The notes beneath the pieces are model-generated. The model had not been told where the DNA came from and searched no databases. It saw nothing but the letters and a program-made list of their open reading frames with translations. The translations under genes and the position numbers were made by a program. Shown one piece after another: positions 24,243-36,346 of a stretch of DNA of 64,000 nt; the first letter of the stretch is position 1; each line of letters starts with the position of its first letter. This DNA is from Lepas anatifera. Taxonomy: Eukaryota > Arthropoda > Thecostraca > Lepadidae. Location of the stretch: the NCBI GenBank assembly GCA_034440635.1, contig JAOTON010000772.1, forward strand, positions 1,205,001 through 1,269,000, in the 5' to 3' direction.

Positions 24243-24735
24243 GTCAGTACTACCCCTGCCAGTGGTGGCCAGGCCCCGGGGGTCCACTGGCCTTGTTGTC
24301 AGTACTACCCCTGCCAGTGGTGGCCAGGCCCCGGGGGTCCACTGGCCTTGTTGTCAGTACTACCCCTGCCAGTGGTGGCCAGGCCCTGGGGGTCCACTGG
24401 CCGTGTTGTCAGTAATACCCCTGCCAGTGGTGGCCAGGGCCCGGGGGTCCACTGGCCTTGTTGTCAGTACTACCCCTGCCAGTGGTGGCCAGGCCCTGGG
24501 GGTCCACTGGCCGTGTTGTCAGTACTACCCCTGCCAGTGGTGGCCAGGCCCCCGGGGTCCACTGGCCGTGTTGTCAGTACTACCCCTGCCAGTGGTGGCC
24601 AGGCCCCCGGGTCCACTGGCCGTGTTGTCAGTACTACCCCTGCCAGTGGTTGCCAGGCCCCCGGGGTCCACTGGCCGTGTTGTCAGTACTACCCCTGCCA
24701 GTGGTGGCCAGGCCCCGGGGGTCCACTGGCCTTGG
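24243..24735. repeat. 55-bp minisatellite
   Basis: About nine tandem copies of a 55-bp unit beginning GTCAGTACTACCCCTGCCAG, with starts at 24243, 24298, 24353, 24408, 24463, 24518, 24573, 24627 and 24681. The last units are 54-55 bp owing to changes in a C/G run. Each unit has GCCAGTGG and CCACTGGC as inverted arms around a GC-rich centre. Because 55 is not a multiple of three, all three + frames stay open through it, giving long frames (24157-24804 and 24189-24761) that I regard as artefacts. Confidence 0.93.
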
Positions 24736-26014
24736 TTCCCGCTGCTCCCCCCGCCTGTTGAACCTGAGCTCGCCAGTGCGAGGCGGCGCCACCGGCTGAT
24801 TTAGTGGCTTCATCTAGCTGGCCACACCTGGCCAGCAGCCTCCAGCTGACGAAGCCCTTATCAACTTCAATGGAGCACCCGCTGACTTTGAATATAGTGG
24901 CACTCGTCCTCTTTATTTCTAACGCATACCTGGAGTGCTTTAAACACCGTTCCTAGAGGAAACACTTGATATTTTAGTAAACTGGCGAAAGGGCGTTAGT
25001 GAACGAAATAAGAACCAGTTGTTAAATTGTGGCACCAACATTCCAAAATGACCCTTGTATGCACTGAGCAAAGTAAAGCTCATTTAAGTTCTTCGCTCAT
25101 TCTCCAACACTCATAGCCATGATGCTTCGGAAAGAATATAAACAGTTTGCGCAAACGAAATGTTACATCCCAATATTTAGACATCTTCGGTACAACCGAA
25201 AAGTATACCTATCATAGCATGGTGCCATCTCAGTCTCGAAGAATGGAGTGGACTAGGAGCATAAGTGCATCACCATAGGTGATAGCGGTTGGTAACTGCA
25301 TGTTCTTCGCCATTCAGATTGCTGGATAGGTACATCAACGCTACTAAGTCCAGTTTGACTCACAGTGATACAGAAGGTGGTTCCGTACACTCTAGCAAGA
25401 TAGGGACCGCCACGGTGAATTTCTTTTTACATGGATTTGGGTAGATGTGATGCGCAGTGGTGCGGGAAATCGAACAAAAAGCCTCCTCCAGCGGCGCACA
25501 AAAAACACACACATCGGCCGATGCAGTGATACATAAAGATCAGGCCTAACGACGACCAGAACCGCCTGTCGTACATCACGCAAAACGGGGCCAATTTCCT
25601 CTGCTCGTGGCCTGTTTTTATCCGCCACCGCCGTGATGCGCTCATATTTCGGTGAACAATGAAAGAATAAAGTGTGCTGTCTCTAGGGAGCGGGCGGTGG
25701 CAAATTTTCCGCCGTTTTCTTTCCGCTGTCGGAGCTCATCTTTATTCTGCGTGGCGGCGGTTCGGAAGCGGCGGCTTATTCTGCGCGGCGGCGCGCCGAG
25801 TTTCCCGCGGTATCCCGCGGGTGTGCTCATCACTGATGCCCTGGTTTGAGGCCCAGGGAGAAAGGTGAGGCCACTGTATTTCGGCGGTAGAAGGTGCGGT
25901 AGCAGCCACTTTCTCGCTCGCTCTACGGATCTCTTAAAAATCAGTGGCATTTAAAACAAAGCCAGACATGGATATAGACATCTATAAATGAAACGTAGCA
26001 TCGAAATATTGTAT
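24736..26014. other. Non-coding stretch
   Basis: I see no exon, repeat array or transposon end here. Two opposing GC-rich patches near 25640-25850 give short frames on both strands without recognisable content. Confidence 0.4.
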
Positions 26015-26022
26015 AATGCAGG

Positions 26023-26408
26023 CAGTGGTGGATCCAGGGGGGGCAAAAAGGTATTCCCCCAACGGAAAAGCTCGGGGCAAAACTATGTCTTGGCCCCTCC
26101 AAAGCGGTCGACTTTCCTATATTCCCCGACACATTTTTAGTTTATAAACAATATTTTGGTGTTTCAACTCTCAACTTCAAACAGAACCAGTTAAGTTCTG
26201 TGTACATGAATATTGGGTCTTGAATAGGAAAACAAGATCTCGAGCCCATACTTTTAGCCCCGTGACTTACTTTTGCTTTTCGCCTCAAATGTCCCATATT
26301 TTACCGTGAAGTCGTATTATTGTGGCACAATTTTTCACCCTGTGACGTTTTTTTTGATTTTCGACTTTGGTTTACCCCTCTCAAAATGACCGGGTAGATC
26401 CGCCACTG
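26023..26408. mobile_element. hAT-type MITE with perfect 8-bp target duplication
   Basis: The element begins CAGTGGTGGATCCAGG and ends with TAGATCCGCCACTG, so its termini are inverted (CAGTGG-T/C-GGATC). It is flanked on both sides by AATGCAGG (26015-26022 and 26409-26416), an exact 8-bp duplication, which is the hAT superfamily hallmark. At 386 bp, with no coding frame, it is a non-autonomous copy that needs a transposase supplied elsewhere. Confidence 0.9.
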
Positions 26409-26416
26409 AATGCAGG

Positions 26417-28429
26417 TACCTCTTAATGAAATGAGCTTGCTGTTTTTAGATCCAGACCTACTAATGCGTGGTAGAAGATGCATCACAAGCCCTTTTGAAA
26501 ACAAAGAAAATGCTATTCATAGTCAGCCAAGGGAAGTGCATACATATACAGATCAGCACAGATCAGGTGAGGTCTTTCTCCTAAGTGAAGGCTGAGTGTA
26601 AGGAAAATATCTAAGCGTGAAAAGTCTCTGAACATACTTGTTCAGCCGGTGTATAGTACCTCGATTACCCCCCCGAATCCCGCTAACCCGTGCTCTACCC
26701 ACACACGGGGTGTTCGTGTTCACAAATAGCCTCGGCAGCTGACGTGCCCTAAAACCCTAATCTTATCATACAAGGGGAGTCAGACGCCGACATGGCTGCA
26801 AAAATATCCTCCAGTTTATTAACGGAAACTTTATCTGTGTGTGGTCGAATTTGCCTTACATGATTTAAAAACTTCAATCATTTCACTCTTTGTTCGTACA
26901 TGTTTTATTCCGATTGAGAGTACCTAGGCCAGCCATTTAAATAAACAAGCCCTGCAGCCCTCATCCCGACCACGGCGCCCGCCTCGAGCGGTGCGTCGGC
27001 GCGCCACTGCTAGCGCGATCAGAAAAGAAAGAACACTGTCTCACTGAAATTCTCTGTATGCAAGCAATTGGAAAAGTATCTACTTTCTGTTTATTGAAAA
27101 TGATGCAGAATTCACACAAGACCAGATACCTGGAGTATCATGTTCGCGACGGTCAAGTAGCGGTATTTGTGTGCATCTGAACAGAGGAAGGAGGAAAAAC
27201 AGCACTGCCGGCAGGGCATGGAGTAGGTAATTGGTCCATACCCTGCAGTAAGTGAAATGCATTAGCATTACATTGAGAAATAGCAGTTAACTTACACCCG
27301 TGAAGTCTACCCAGCCTACCAGCGTTCACTACTGTGACATCAATACTTGCAACATATAAAGCCTGGATCAGGTACGCTCAAGGCCATATAAACCATTGCA
27401 CTCTCCAACTGAGGTTTTCTGATCCAAATTCCCTGTTTAGGCACCACTAGAATGTAAACTTCTATCCGAATTTGGACTGGATGTTTGGCCTCAGATACTA
27501 CTATTCAATCAAGATTTGACTTTTCATTTGTATTTTTGAAGTTTCTCGTCTCACGAGACAAGCAGAGATGCGCATGGTGGAGACAGTATAAGAATAAGGG
27601 GTTATGATGAAATAAGACAGGTTGAGACAAAGTTTTCACCACAAGTACCAGGAACCTCAGCCTTCTCCTAACCAAGCCCCTGCCTTGATGGGAGCCCTCC
27701 ACCAGCCCCTCGGGCCTCCATCCATTGGGAGACACCCCGCCCCACGCCCTCATCCATCGGCGCGGGCGGCCGCGGTGACGGCGCAAAACGGCACCGCGAA
27801 GCGACCCGACACGTGCAAATAAACTGACGACCGCGGCTGGGCGGCGGCGCGGGCGGACGACGTGACAAGGGTGCCGCGCCGGGGGCGTCCGGTTTTGATT
27901 TGAAGATACAACACGGACACAGGACAGCCAGTCCGGTCTGTGGCAACAGAAAAAAGGGACAAATGTAACGGTGCCGAAACGGATGCCTTCCGGGTTTCTC
28001 TGCTGTGGCCAGGTTAAATATCGGACAGATTGTCAGCTGGAATTTAAACGTTTTGGACGTCAAGACTGAGACACTTATTAAAAGAAATATTAACAAAGGC
28101 CGCTTTTGGCAGGGGTGGGGGCAATAAAACGTACATTTAATTAAATATGCTGTATTCGATATGTGATGCGACTAGATGTGTTATTTGTCTGTGTCTCTTG
28201 TGTGTTAATTGCATTTGAACTGTGTTTTGAGTTACATCCGACATATTTGGGCCCCGGATGAAGCTGTAAAAACGAAAAGTTGGTCTTATTTTCTGCAGAT
28301 GCCGCTTTCAATTCCTTCGTGTTCTACAAATCATAGTATCATAGGCCCTCTTCTAGGTTCGTGCTGCAAATTTGGACCTGAGACCTCTGAGATGTCATCT
28401 GAGTCTACTTAAGCAGGTTTTCATACTTG
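26417..28429. other. Non-coding stretch
   Basis: No supported gene or repeat. A GC-rich patch at 27650-27900 gives overlapping frames on both strands with proline/arginine-rich chance composition. Confidence 0.4.
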
Positions 28430-28760
28430 GGTCAATAACTTTTCAAAAAAGATGATAAAGCTTTAAGTTTGATGCCATTACGTTTGGCTTGCTATTACGA
28501 GTCGGCTGATATGCACATTGACCATACTAGGTTAGATGGTGAACTTGACCTGACCTTAGGTCAGGTCATTTTTATGTTTTGACCTAGTTTAGTCATATTA
28601 TACATCATTCGATTCGCCGTAACGAGACAAAGCGAACGATGCCTAAACATGATTTTAACTAAACTCTGTCAGACGCTAGAGCCCACAAACTTTTCTCTAA
28701 CATGCCACCTTCTTTGACCTGCCATGACCTCAATATTGAGTTGAGCAAAAAAGTGATTGA
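28430..28760. repeat. Dispersed repeat, copy 2 of family B (inverted relative to copy 1)
   Basis: It includes TTGACCTGACCTTAGGTCAGG and a following block ending near ATCATTCGATTCG that matches the reverse complement of 13255-13345. The two lie about 15 kb apart in opposite orientation. No coding capacity or clear termini. Confidence 0.5.
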
Positions 28761-30739
28761 CGTGGTTTCTTCATGAATTTGTATGAGCTATCCACCAGCG
28801 TTCGCGTTTTTTCGCTATCCCACACAGGAGCCGATTTAGAGGAGGGTGTTTGAGCCCCCTACCAGGGCGAAGGTGGCTCGGAGGCCCACCGGGGCGGGTG
28901 AACAAAGAGTCTCTGAAATTTTCTTCTTTTGCATTTTTTCACCAGCAACGATCCTCAGGGTTAAATCAAATTTATCATGCAAAGACAATGTACTGCTCAA
29001 TAATTAAAAAAACACAAGTCAGCCTGTGTTTTTTTAGGACAGGTGCACTCTTATATACGCTCACGCTCCTGCTTTAACCACCTATGGAAGGGTGGTTATG
29101 TGAACCAAAATCCGTTGATGGACAGCATCAATGTCAAACCGGGATAGAAATATGGCAGTGGGGTCCGCTCCTGAACATCCTATTGCTATTCCGCGACATA
29201 AACAAAACGGTGGTCCACGTGTCGACGGCACCCGTACACATACAGAGGGCGCCACGTGTCAACAACCGGATGTGCAGTATTTAGAGGTTCGACTTGCTTT
29301 GCAAATTCAGAAGGATTGCAGAGGGTTATTTGGCACGGATGGCTTACCAAGTATGAACTTTCGTTTACCTTAACGGGCCTGGTTGACAGCCCAGGGCCCG
29401 GTTGGCCTGGGACGGCATGTAATTGCAATCTACCTCAGAATCACAGGCCTTGGCTTGGCTTCCTGAAAGCCCTTGAAAGGTCATAAGGAGGCTTGCTGGT
29501 AGCAGGCCCCTTGCATAGCTCCAGTGGAACAGACTTACCGCAGACGATCTAACATTCCCGCGCGAGGGCCCTAGTCCTCTTTGGGAGCTCTCGCATCCAC
29601 GTGGCACAACTTGTCTTATTCGGGGGCCCTTAGACAAACCAGGTAAGTGTGGTTCTGGTTCTCTTCAGTCTTGACAGATTGCTTAAATGGGACCAAATGC
29701 TTTCAAAGCATGGGTTCCGGTTAGCTTTTATGGGGGGAGGGGGAGGTGCCAGGAAGTAATAACTGAGCCCTGACTAGCTGAAGCAAACTTATCTGAATCA
29801 ATCGGCCACAATGGGTTCAAGATGCCACATGACATCTATCGAAACAGATGGTTTCCAGGTGTATTTTCTTGTTATTTTTTCCTTTCCTCAAACTAAGTGC
29901 AGCTCTTATGTTTTACAACCCCAAGCTTAGTTTCAAATTCTAAGCCATCATCTAACCAAATAGAGCTCAAAGAAGAAGCCTGATAAAGGAAGGGCTGCAA
30001 GTGTGTGTTAAGGTGGAGCAAAATGTGCGCTTTGGGAACATTGTATGATCCAAAAGCGCAAGATTTGAATTATTGTGTCTCCCTTGTCACAAATGCGTTC
30101 TCGGAAATTGTTTATGGTATCCCACAAAGCGTGCATAAATTCTTCTCAGAGTTTCGGGGCAGCAAAACGTGTCTCAATGAAGACTTTTTCGAATAGCATC
30201 CTGACTGGTGAGGCTGCATTCTATATCTGACGTCTTTGACAACCACATTCCGAGATCTCATGAGTAAATCACATCTTGCTCCTCACGTGCAAAACACACT
30301 AACTTACCAAAACTGTCACGAAAATAATTAAGCATCAAAAGCTGCTGATCAAGAACTTCTTAAGTGAGTTATAGTATGAGGTGTTCTCGGTGTGCAGCTT
30401 TAGGAAGCGCACGTTAAAAGGGCGTATTACTCTGATTACACTGGTCAACAGACAAAATGGATCCGGCACGTTTCTGCCTATTTCGATACCGCTGATTTCA
30501 AATTTAGTAACCGTTTTTGCCATCGAACCTGTTTTCTTCTCCAGAGCATACCTGTTGTATAGCCCCTACACTTTCCACACACTGTCATCAGCCTAGCCTT
30601 TTGTGGAAAAATATAGATCAATGATGTCGAGAAGCGGGATTATCTGCACCCAGGCAATGCAGCTTATCAATAAACATGTGAATTTATTGCAACGAAAGAC
30701 TACCTCGCATTTAAGCGCATGAACATTGTACATTGAACA
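28761..30739. other. Non-coding stretch
   Basis: A fragment near 28827-28895 (GAGCCCCCTACCAGGGCG) resembles worn MITE ends seen at 22960, 39520 and 58785. A good donor-like GTAAGTGTGG occurs at 29642 on the + strand, but I could not pair it with a convincing exon. Otherwise nothing is supported. Confidence 0.35.
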
Positions 30740-31510
30740 AGGTTTGCGCTCGGTCGCACAAGCTCGCCGGTATTGTAGACTGAGAGGTGACGTCGCAAAA
30801 TTATATGATGATGATTTTATGTCAGAGTCACCTCCCTTGAAGGTCGAGTCTAAGTAAAAAGTCACAGGTCAAGGTAATACCACCATTTCAAGGTCATTGA
30901 CCCTTGTGCCTTTAATCGGATGATGCCGCCTAATATGACGTATATCATGCTATGACGTCATACGCTAGGTCACTCAATCTTGAGCTCAAGGTCGCAGGTT
31001 CAAGGCAAAGGTCATGGGTCAAGGTCAAACCTTATTTTCCACCCGACGGTTGCCATAGTGCTAGTTGCAGTACACCTTATAGGCAAAATGTAATATTTTG
31101 ACGTTAAAGGTCAATGACCTTGAGCGACCTTGGCCTAAGAGTTTCAGAGAACATTGCCTCAGACCTTTCATCTGTTACTTTAGGCCACTTTCTCTACATA
31201 TCCGGCTTCTCATCGCATAATCACGGCATTTCCCAATGGCTACCCTGCACATACAGAATTTGACCTATATGGCCTCGTTTTACCTTGAATATATTGACCT
31301 AGGTCATGAAAATCGGGTTTAAGGTAGAATACCCTACCCTCCACAAACACCTAAACGTTCATTTTCCTAGACCTCTTGGGTTTTGCACTGTCATTGTCAC
31401 TGATGCCAAGAAGGCTTGCACAAAGACAACACACAGACATACTGGATCTCAAAATTCTGATCTGATACGACATTTCTGCTGCCAGATTCGTGTTCAGGGC
31501 CACAAATTAC
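30740..31510. repeat. AGGTCA-rich dispersed repeat, family A copy 1
   Basis: Homologous to 43330-44160 and 58740-59850 in the same orientation. Shared landmarks in order are the GTCGCAC...GTGACGTC block (about 30752-30796), TCAAGGTCATTGACC (about 30889), GTGCTAGTT (about 31057), ACCTTGAATATATTGACC (about 31281) and a terminal CTCCACAAACACCT block (about 31338). It holds at least two TCAAGGTCA sites plus several further AGGTCA half-sites. No open frame is preserved among copies, so it is probably non-autonomous. Confidence 0.75.
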
Positions 31511-34500
31511 CCTAGTAACGGACTATTTTATATTGGATCCACGACAAAAGTTAAATTTTGTTGACCAGTGTTATTGTTCGTATCTTGAAGGGCATAAGCT
31601 TCTGAGGTCATTCTGACACAGCACAATTATATGAATGTACGTTCATCACTGGGCCACACCATTTAGCCTCGGTCAACCATATCGGAATGTAAAGGTATAC
31701 TAAAAATGCATTCTTAAGCACTAAAAAATTATCTACAAAGTCTCATATACGGATGGGACCAGTCTGTCGCCGGGCCAACGACAGTGCAACTCGCTTTTAG
31801 CTCCACCTCTGCCACCGTAAGTGCCAAGCAGCGATGAAACTCGATGCCCTTCAGTTAGGGAAGATAACAGCAACGTCCATCGACTGAGATAACTGGCGAA
31901 GTTAGCTGGAACTCCTGCAGGAGCCGGTTCCGCCGAATCCGCCGCCCACGAGCTCTCGTAGGTCGCGCTCGTTTCCACTTATCGCGGTGTAGCCTGGCAC
32001 GCATTCAAACGCCTGACATCCCCCAGATAAACGACAGAAGTCTTACATAAAGCAATCCGCACAGAATTTGCAAGAGCTGTCAGCGTCGGCCAGGGGCGTG
32101 ATGCCTTGCGGCCATTAAAGCCGTCTGAGTCTGGTCGCTCTGGGAAGGCGCGGTATTTGCTGGGACGTTTATGGTACGCCATGCACTAAATCACAGGAAG
32201 GCTTCACAGACGCACCGGCGCACAGCACATTCCGATGCGGAAATACCCGGCCACGGTTGCAGACCCTGCCTCCCCTTCTGTCTGGCCTGGAGGGCTCATT
32301 AGGAGCCAGCTTCCGCTCCAGTGGAGGTGGGATGAACCGTGCGATCGGACCACCAAAAGCCAGGAGTGTACCAAGGGGGTGGAGCTAAAAGAGCAGCAGT
32401 CCCTGGAGCTAGCCTCAGCGGAGATACTATTATAGTTCAAACCCTACCCTCAATCCCCAGGGTGCTGCAAGAAGGTCTCGCTTGTCAGATGGAATTCCAA
32501 AGCCCAGCTGGCTTGTCCCTCTTGACTGCTACCCCTAGTAGCTAGTATGCACGCTATCGCCGCCGTTTAGGGAGACCATTCGGATGGAATGGGCTGGAGT
32601 AGCGTCATCCCCTCCTGGGACAGGGTTACATTATACGTCACGCAAGTAACGTGATTGTTTGCCTGACATGAACACACTGCTCTCTCCTGACCCCGATGTC
32701 GCAGGAGAGAAAAACATCTCGGCAAATTTAGAGAAAGCTCGACGGTGATGCAGAATTCTTCAAGTGTAAAATTCGGCGCGTTGGGAGCAACATATCTGAG
32801 CTGAAGCTTCTTCAAACATTCGTCAGAACTTCTGCAATAACATGAAAATGTGCATACCATTACACATCAGAAAATCTCACGTTTCAGCGCCTATTAAAAG
32901 CGGCTGTTATGGGATTGGGGACCGCTTCCAGGCTATGCCACGCACCCACACCCACACATACACACAAATATTCTCCCACCGAATCGAAAGCGCTGTCATT
33001 AAATCTTCCACCAGTCACATGAATCCAGACAATCAATCCGTCAGCGCGGAAGCTGAAGCTGGGTGTTTTTAATAAGCAGACATTTCACCACGCATTAGCG
33101 TGTGAGAGTCCCGCCCGTTCCCGCTCCGACGCCCAGTGTGGCTCTCGGCGCCACCGCTGCCGCCTCCGCGCCACGGAAGGACACATTCACGCCAATTAGG
33201 TGCATTTGGCACGTGACGGGACTGTTGGCGGCGTCGCCCGCACCGTTTCCAATTTGCGGCGGTGATCAGCTTTTGACATGTGCTGTCAGTATCGCAGCTC
33301 GAAGTGTGCGGCTCGGCTGGAGCGACCAATCGCAGAATGTGGGGAAGGGGTGTCTAAGATGTCATCCAGAAGTGGGCACGCTTTGGTTCATCGAATCTGA
33401 GCTGACCATCCATTTCAAGTCAGTGTGAAAGTAATTTCGGCTGTCACCAAGCGCTAATCATGTGTGCTCTGAACCCACATTTTGGATCATATGATATTCC
33501 CCCTCCGGTAGGCTTTCAACGTATGGCCTTATTAATGTCAACCACATAGCTTAAAGAATTGTCAGAACAACGCTCATGCCATCATTAAAGTGTCGTCGGG
33601 AACGAGACAGGAGAAGGCGCTTTCCAGTATTTAACTGACAGGGACAGCCAGTGTTGTTTTCTGGGTACGGTAACCGGCGGCTGACGGATGACAGATGACG
33701 GATGACGGACAGCGGTCAGCTTGAGGCGGTGTGACATGGCTCTGACAACCGACCTGTCTCTGTGCGCACGCGGCGTAACGTCGTGGTGGAGCGAAGTCGC
33801 CGCTGCCCCGGGCGTTTTGTGGTTCCTCCGGCGACGGCGCGCAAAGGTAACGGCAGGCGGGTGGGAAGCGGTTTGGAAAGCTGTTTAATCCGTCAGCTTT
33901 TGCGGCCATCGCCAGCGTTCATGTGAGGCTTAAGTGGTATCAGACACCATCTCATAAAAGGCGTAACTACAGGGTAGAGAGTGAACAATACACCACAATC
34001 TTGTTTCATAAAAATTCAGCGTAAAGTGACTATTTGTAATGTTACGCTGTTGTCAATTACGCTACATTAGAATTGAGCGCAGCATATCCACAACCCTGCT
34101 TCATAAAGGAGGAGAAAAGTACGTTGAATATGTGGAACACTCCTGAAAAACTACGCACCAAGTAGCAGCACAACCTTTATCAGTCACTGATACAAACATG
34201 AAAAATATCCAATCTCTTTTCAACATATAGCTGAAGTGGAAGTTACTCATGTCAACCTAAGCTAACATATACAGTTACGGCCATTTTTACACAAAATTAT
34301 GGAGCAAATGATGGTGCAACAGGAATGTTGATATTGGGGTTTTCCACCTTGATTTCCTGTCATGATTTTGTTCTTTTTAATACGATTATATGGAGCCTAT
34401 GAAGAGTAGTGATTTAGTTTAGCGTGGCAGTAACGTACGCAATCAAAGGATCTCCCACCCGAGGCCCCTGGCAAAAATAATGGCATTTGTTCCTAACCAC

Positions 34501-35121
34501 TTGGATCTATTCTTCATAGACGTTGGTTCATTATTCCCGTCCCAGATTCTCGAAATTATCCGGTACTTCACCCTTGTCTAGTTCACTGTGACCCCCCCCC
34601 CTGTTACACTTCTCACGATTTCCGATTTCACAGCGTTGAAGCTCCTTTGTCTTGCCAAAATTGCCTGGTATTTCTTTACAGTTACTTTTTCACAAGCTCG
34701 CATTGTTCGCCAACAGTTCATGCGACAATAAATAATTAATCAAAGACTAGCAAAACATATCATATTTTTCCACAATTAATCTATCTTTAAATACTTGTGT
34801 ACTCCTAAATGTTAAGAAAACATCTCTTCAATATATTTAGAACAGATGAATCAATTTTGAAATCAGGCATAACTCTCGCTGAATTTCATATCTACGTCGC
34901 TTTGGCGTGAATATTGCCGCTCTTTATGAAATATAATTCTGGGTACGGCGTAACCTTGCACTTAAGCGTGGTGTAAGATACACCGCATTTCCACACGTTT
35001 TATGAAGCGGGACTAAGGTTGCACCTCACGCTATGTAAATTTCATGTGTAAATACTCATTGTGTTGCAACGAGCATAGAGCTACATGCATATTGTACATA
35101 TATTTGTGTATTTTGGCCATA
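31511..35121. other. Non-coding stretch
   Basis: Several medium open frames (31733-31978, 32204-32860 and 33069-33430) lack motifs. A short CA run sits near 32945-32970 and GATGACGG short repeats near 33682-33712. GC-rich sequence at 33090-33340 and 33640-33910 gives way to AT-rich sequence after 33950. Nothing else is supported. Confidence 0.4.
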
Positions 35122-36346
35122 TACTTTCTTTCAAGCACTTCTGATTATAGGGAGATACGCGAAAAAATTATGATTGTGGTTTCTTGCTATTTGAAAAATC
35201 CTGATTACGAACAATCAATTATTTTTGTATCTTCGGCAAAATTTTGGGAAGCCACTCACTTATTATCGAAATAGGTTAACAGTTCCGGTAAAATGCTGAA
35301 ACCTTCAGCCATCACTTATTTTTCGAAAACTATTTAAGGTTGAAAAGCAATGTTTTTTTAATACAAATGTCTGTTCTCTTGTATTTGTATTTGAATTAAT
35401 TTTACAAAGCTTTTGAAAACTACAAAATGAATTAGTTTGCCCTAGAAACGGAAAAAACATAATTACTCAAGTCTTCAGCCGTTTCGTATCTCGGGTCTTG
35501 AGTCATTTTCTGCTTCAGCCCCAGGATGACAAAACTTTTGCGTCAGATAGGTCACGAGACCCCGGTTTGAGAATTCCTAGGCTTCTGATTGGTTAATTGT
35601 GATTTCTTTAAGCCCTATATTTCTGTTTCAAAAGAGTTTTGGAATGTTGGTTTTCTAACGCAATTTTTTTTCTGTAGTAGTCCAAAGTTCTACATCACTG
35701 CTTAGGATAGATATGACCTAATTCTTCGAGAAATTGATAGCCTTAGCCGTGTGTATGTACGTCATATACACCGATATGAGGTGTACCGGTAAAGTCGTCT
35801 AGAAATGTTGACTTTGAGAGCAATCTTACGGCATTTGCAGGCCCAATTCGCAAAAATGACAATAGGACTTCTGAAACAACTTTTTGTGACCTTTTGATCT
35901 AGCCAATAAATTTTTTTGCGTATCTCCCTTTAAACTTCAACAAAGACCCCGTTTTGGCTAGTTTTCTAATTTAGTGTTCACAGGTTCGTATGTGTTTCCT
36001 CAATCTGTTGTCGTTGATTGAATAGATTTTAACTCCTAAGTTGGTTGACATCATAACGTTCTATTATTCGACGTTTTGAAAGCTTACGGCAATCATTATC
36101 AAGGCATTTCAAGACATATCACAACCTCAGAATAACATTAATTACACAAAACACATATTATATACACAGAAGCCGTGGTGAGGTCGAGCGGATTTCAAAT
36201 GGTGATCGGTTTTATTTTTGTATGGAAAATGAAGCTTACAATAGGTACGGATTGAGTTTATGCGTATTGTATTGTGAACACGAAAACAGAAGCTAGCCAA
36301 AACGAGCTCTTTGTTGAAGTTTAATCAGCAGTGCTTGAAAGAAGCC
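35122..36346. mobile_element. Palindromic element with inverted arms
   Basis: The left arm (35122-35148 continuing at 35930-36000) and the right arm (36260-36346) are reverse complements. Both carry TTTCAAGCAC, CTTCAACAAAG and GTTTTGGCTAG. The left arm is interrupted by the 35149-35929 insertion. The roughly 260-bp centre has no coding frame. Taken without the insertion this would be a foldback or MITE-like element of about 440 bp; its superfamily is not decided because the target duplication is not clear. Confidence 0.6.
35149..35929. mobile_element. MITE inserted at a TTAA site (piggyBac-like or TTA-targeting)
   Basis: The ends are inverted: AGGGAGATACGC at the left and GCGTATCTCCCT at the right, followed inward by A/T runs. 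The right flank is TTAA (35930-35933) and the left flank is TTAT (35145-35148). The intact right arm of the surrounding palindrome shows the same site without the element, as a single TTAA at 36321-36324. That empty-site comparison fixes the borders. At 781 bp with no useful frame it is non-autonomous. A TTA duplication of the Harbinger kind would also fit, with one extra T at the left end. Confidence 0.75.

Noticed and set aside
24157..24804. Long + strand frames of 190-215 codons with Pro/Gly repeats
   Set aside because: They are produced by a 55-bp tandem unit that has no stop in any + frame; unit length is not a multiple of three and the frames end just after the array.
29560..29650. Exon ending at the strong + strand donor GTAAGTGTGG (29642)
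   Set aside because: No frame upstream shows coding character or a paired acceptor.
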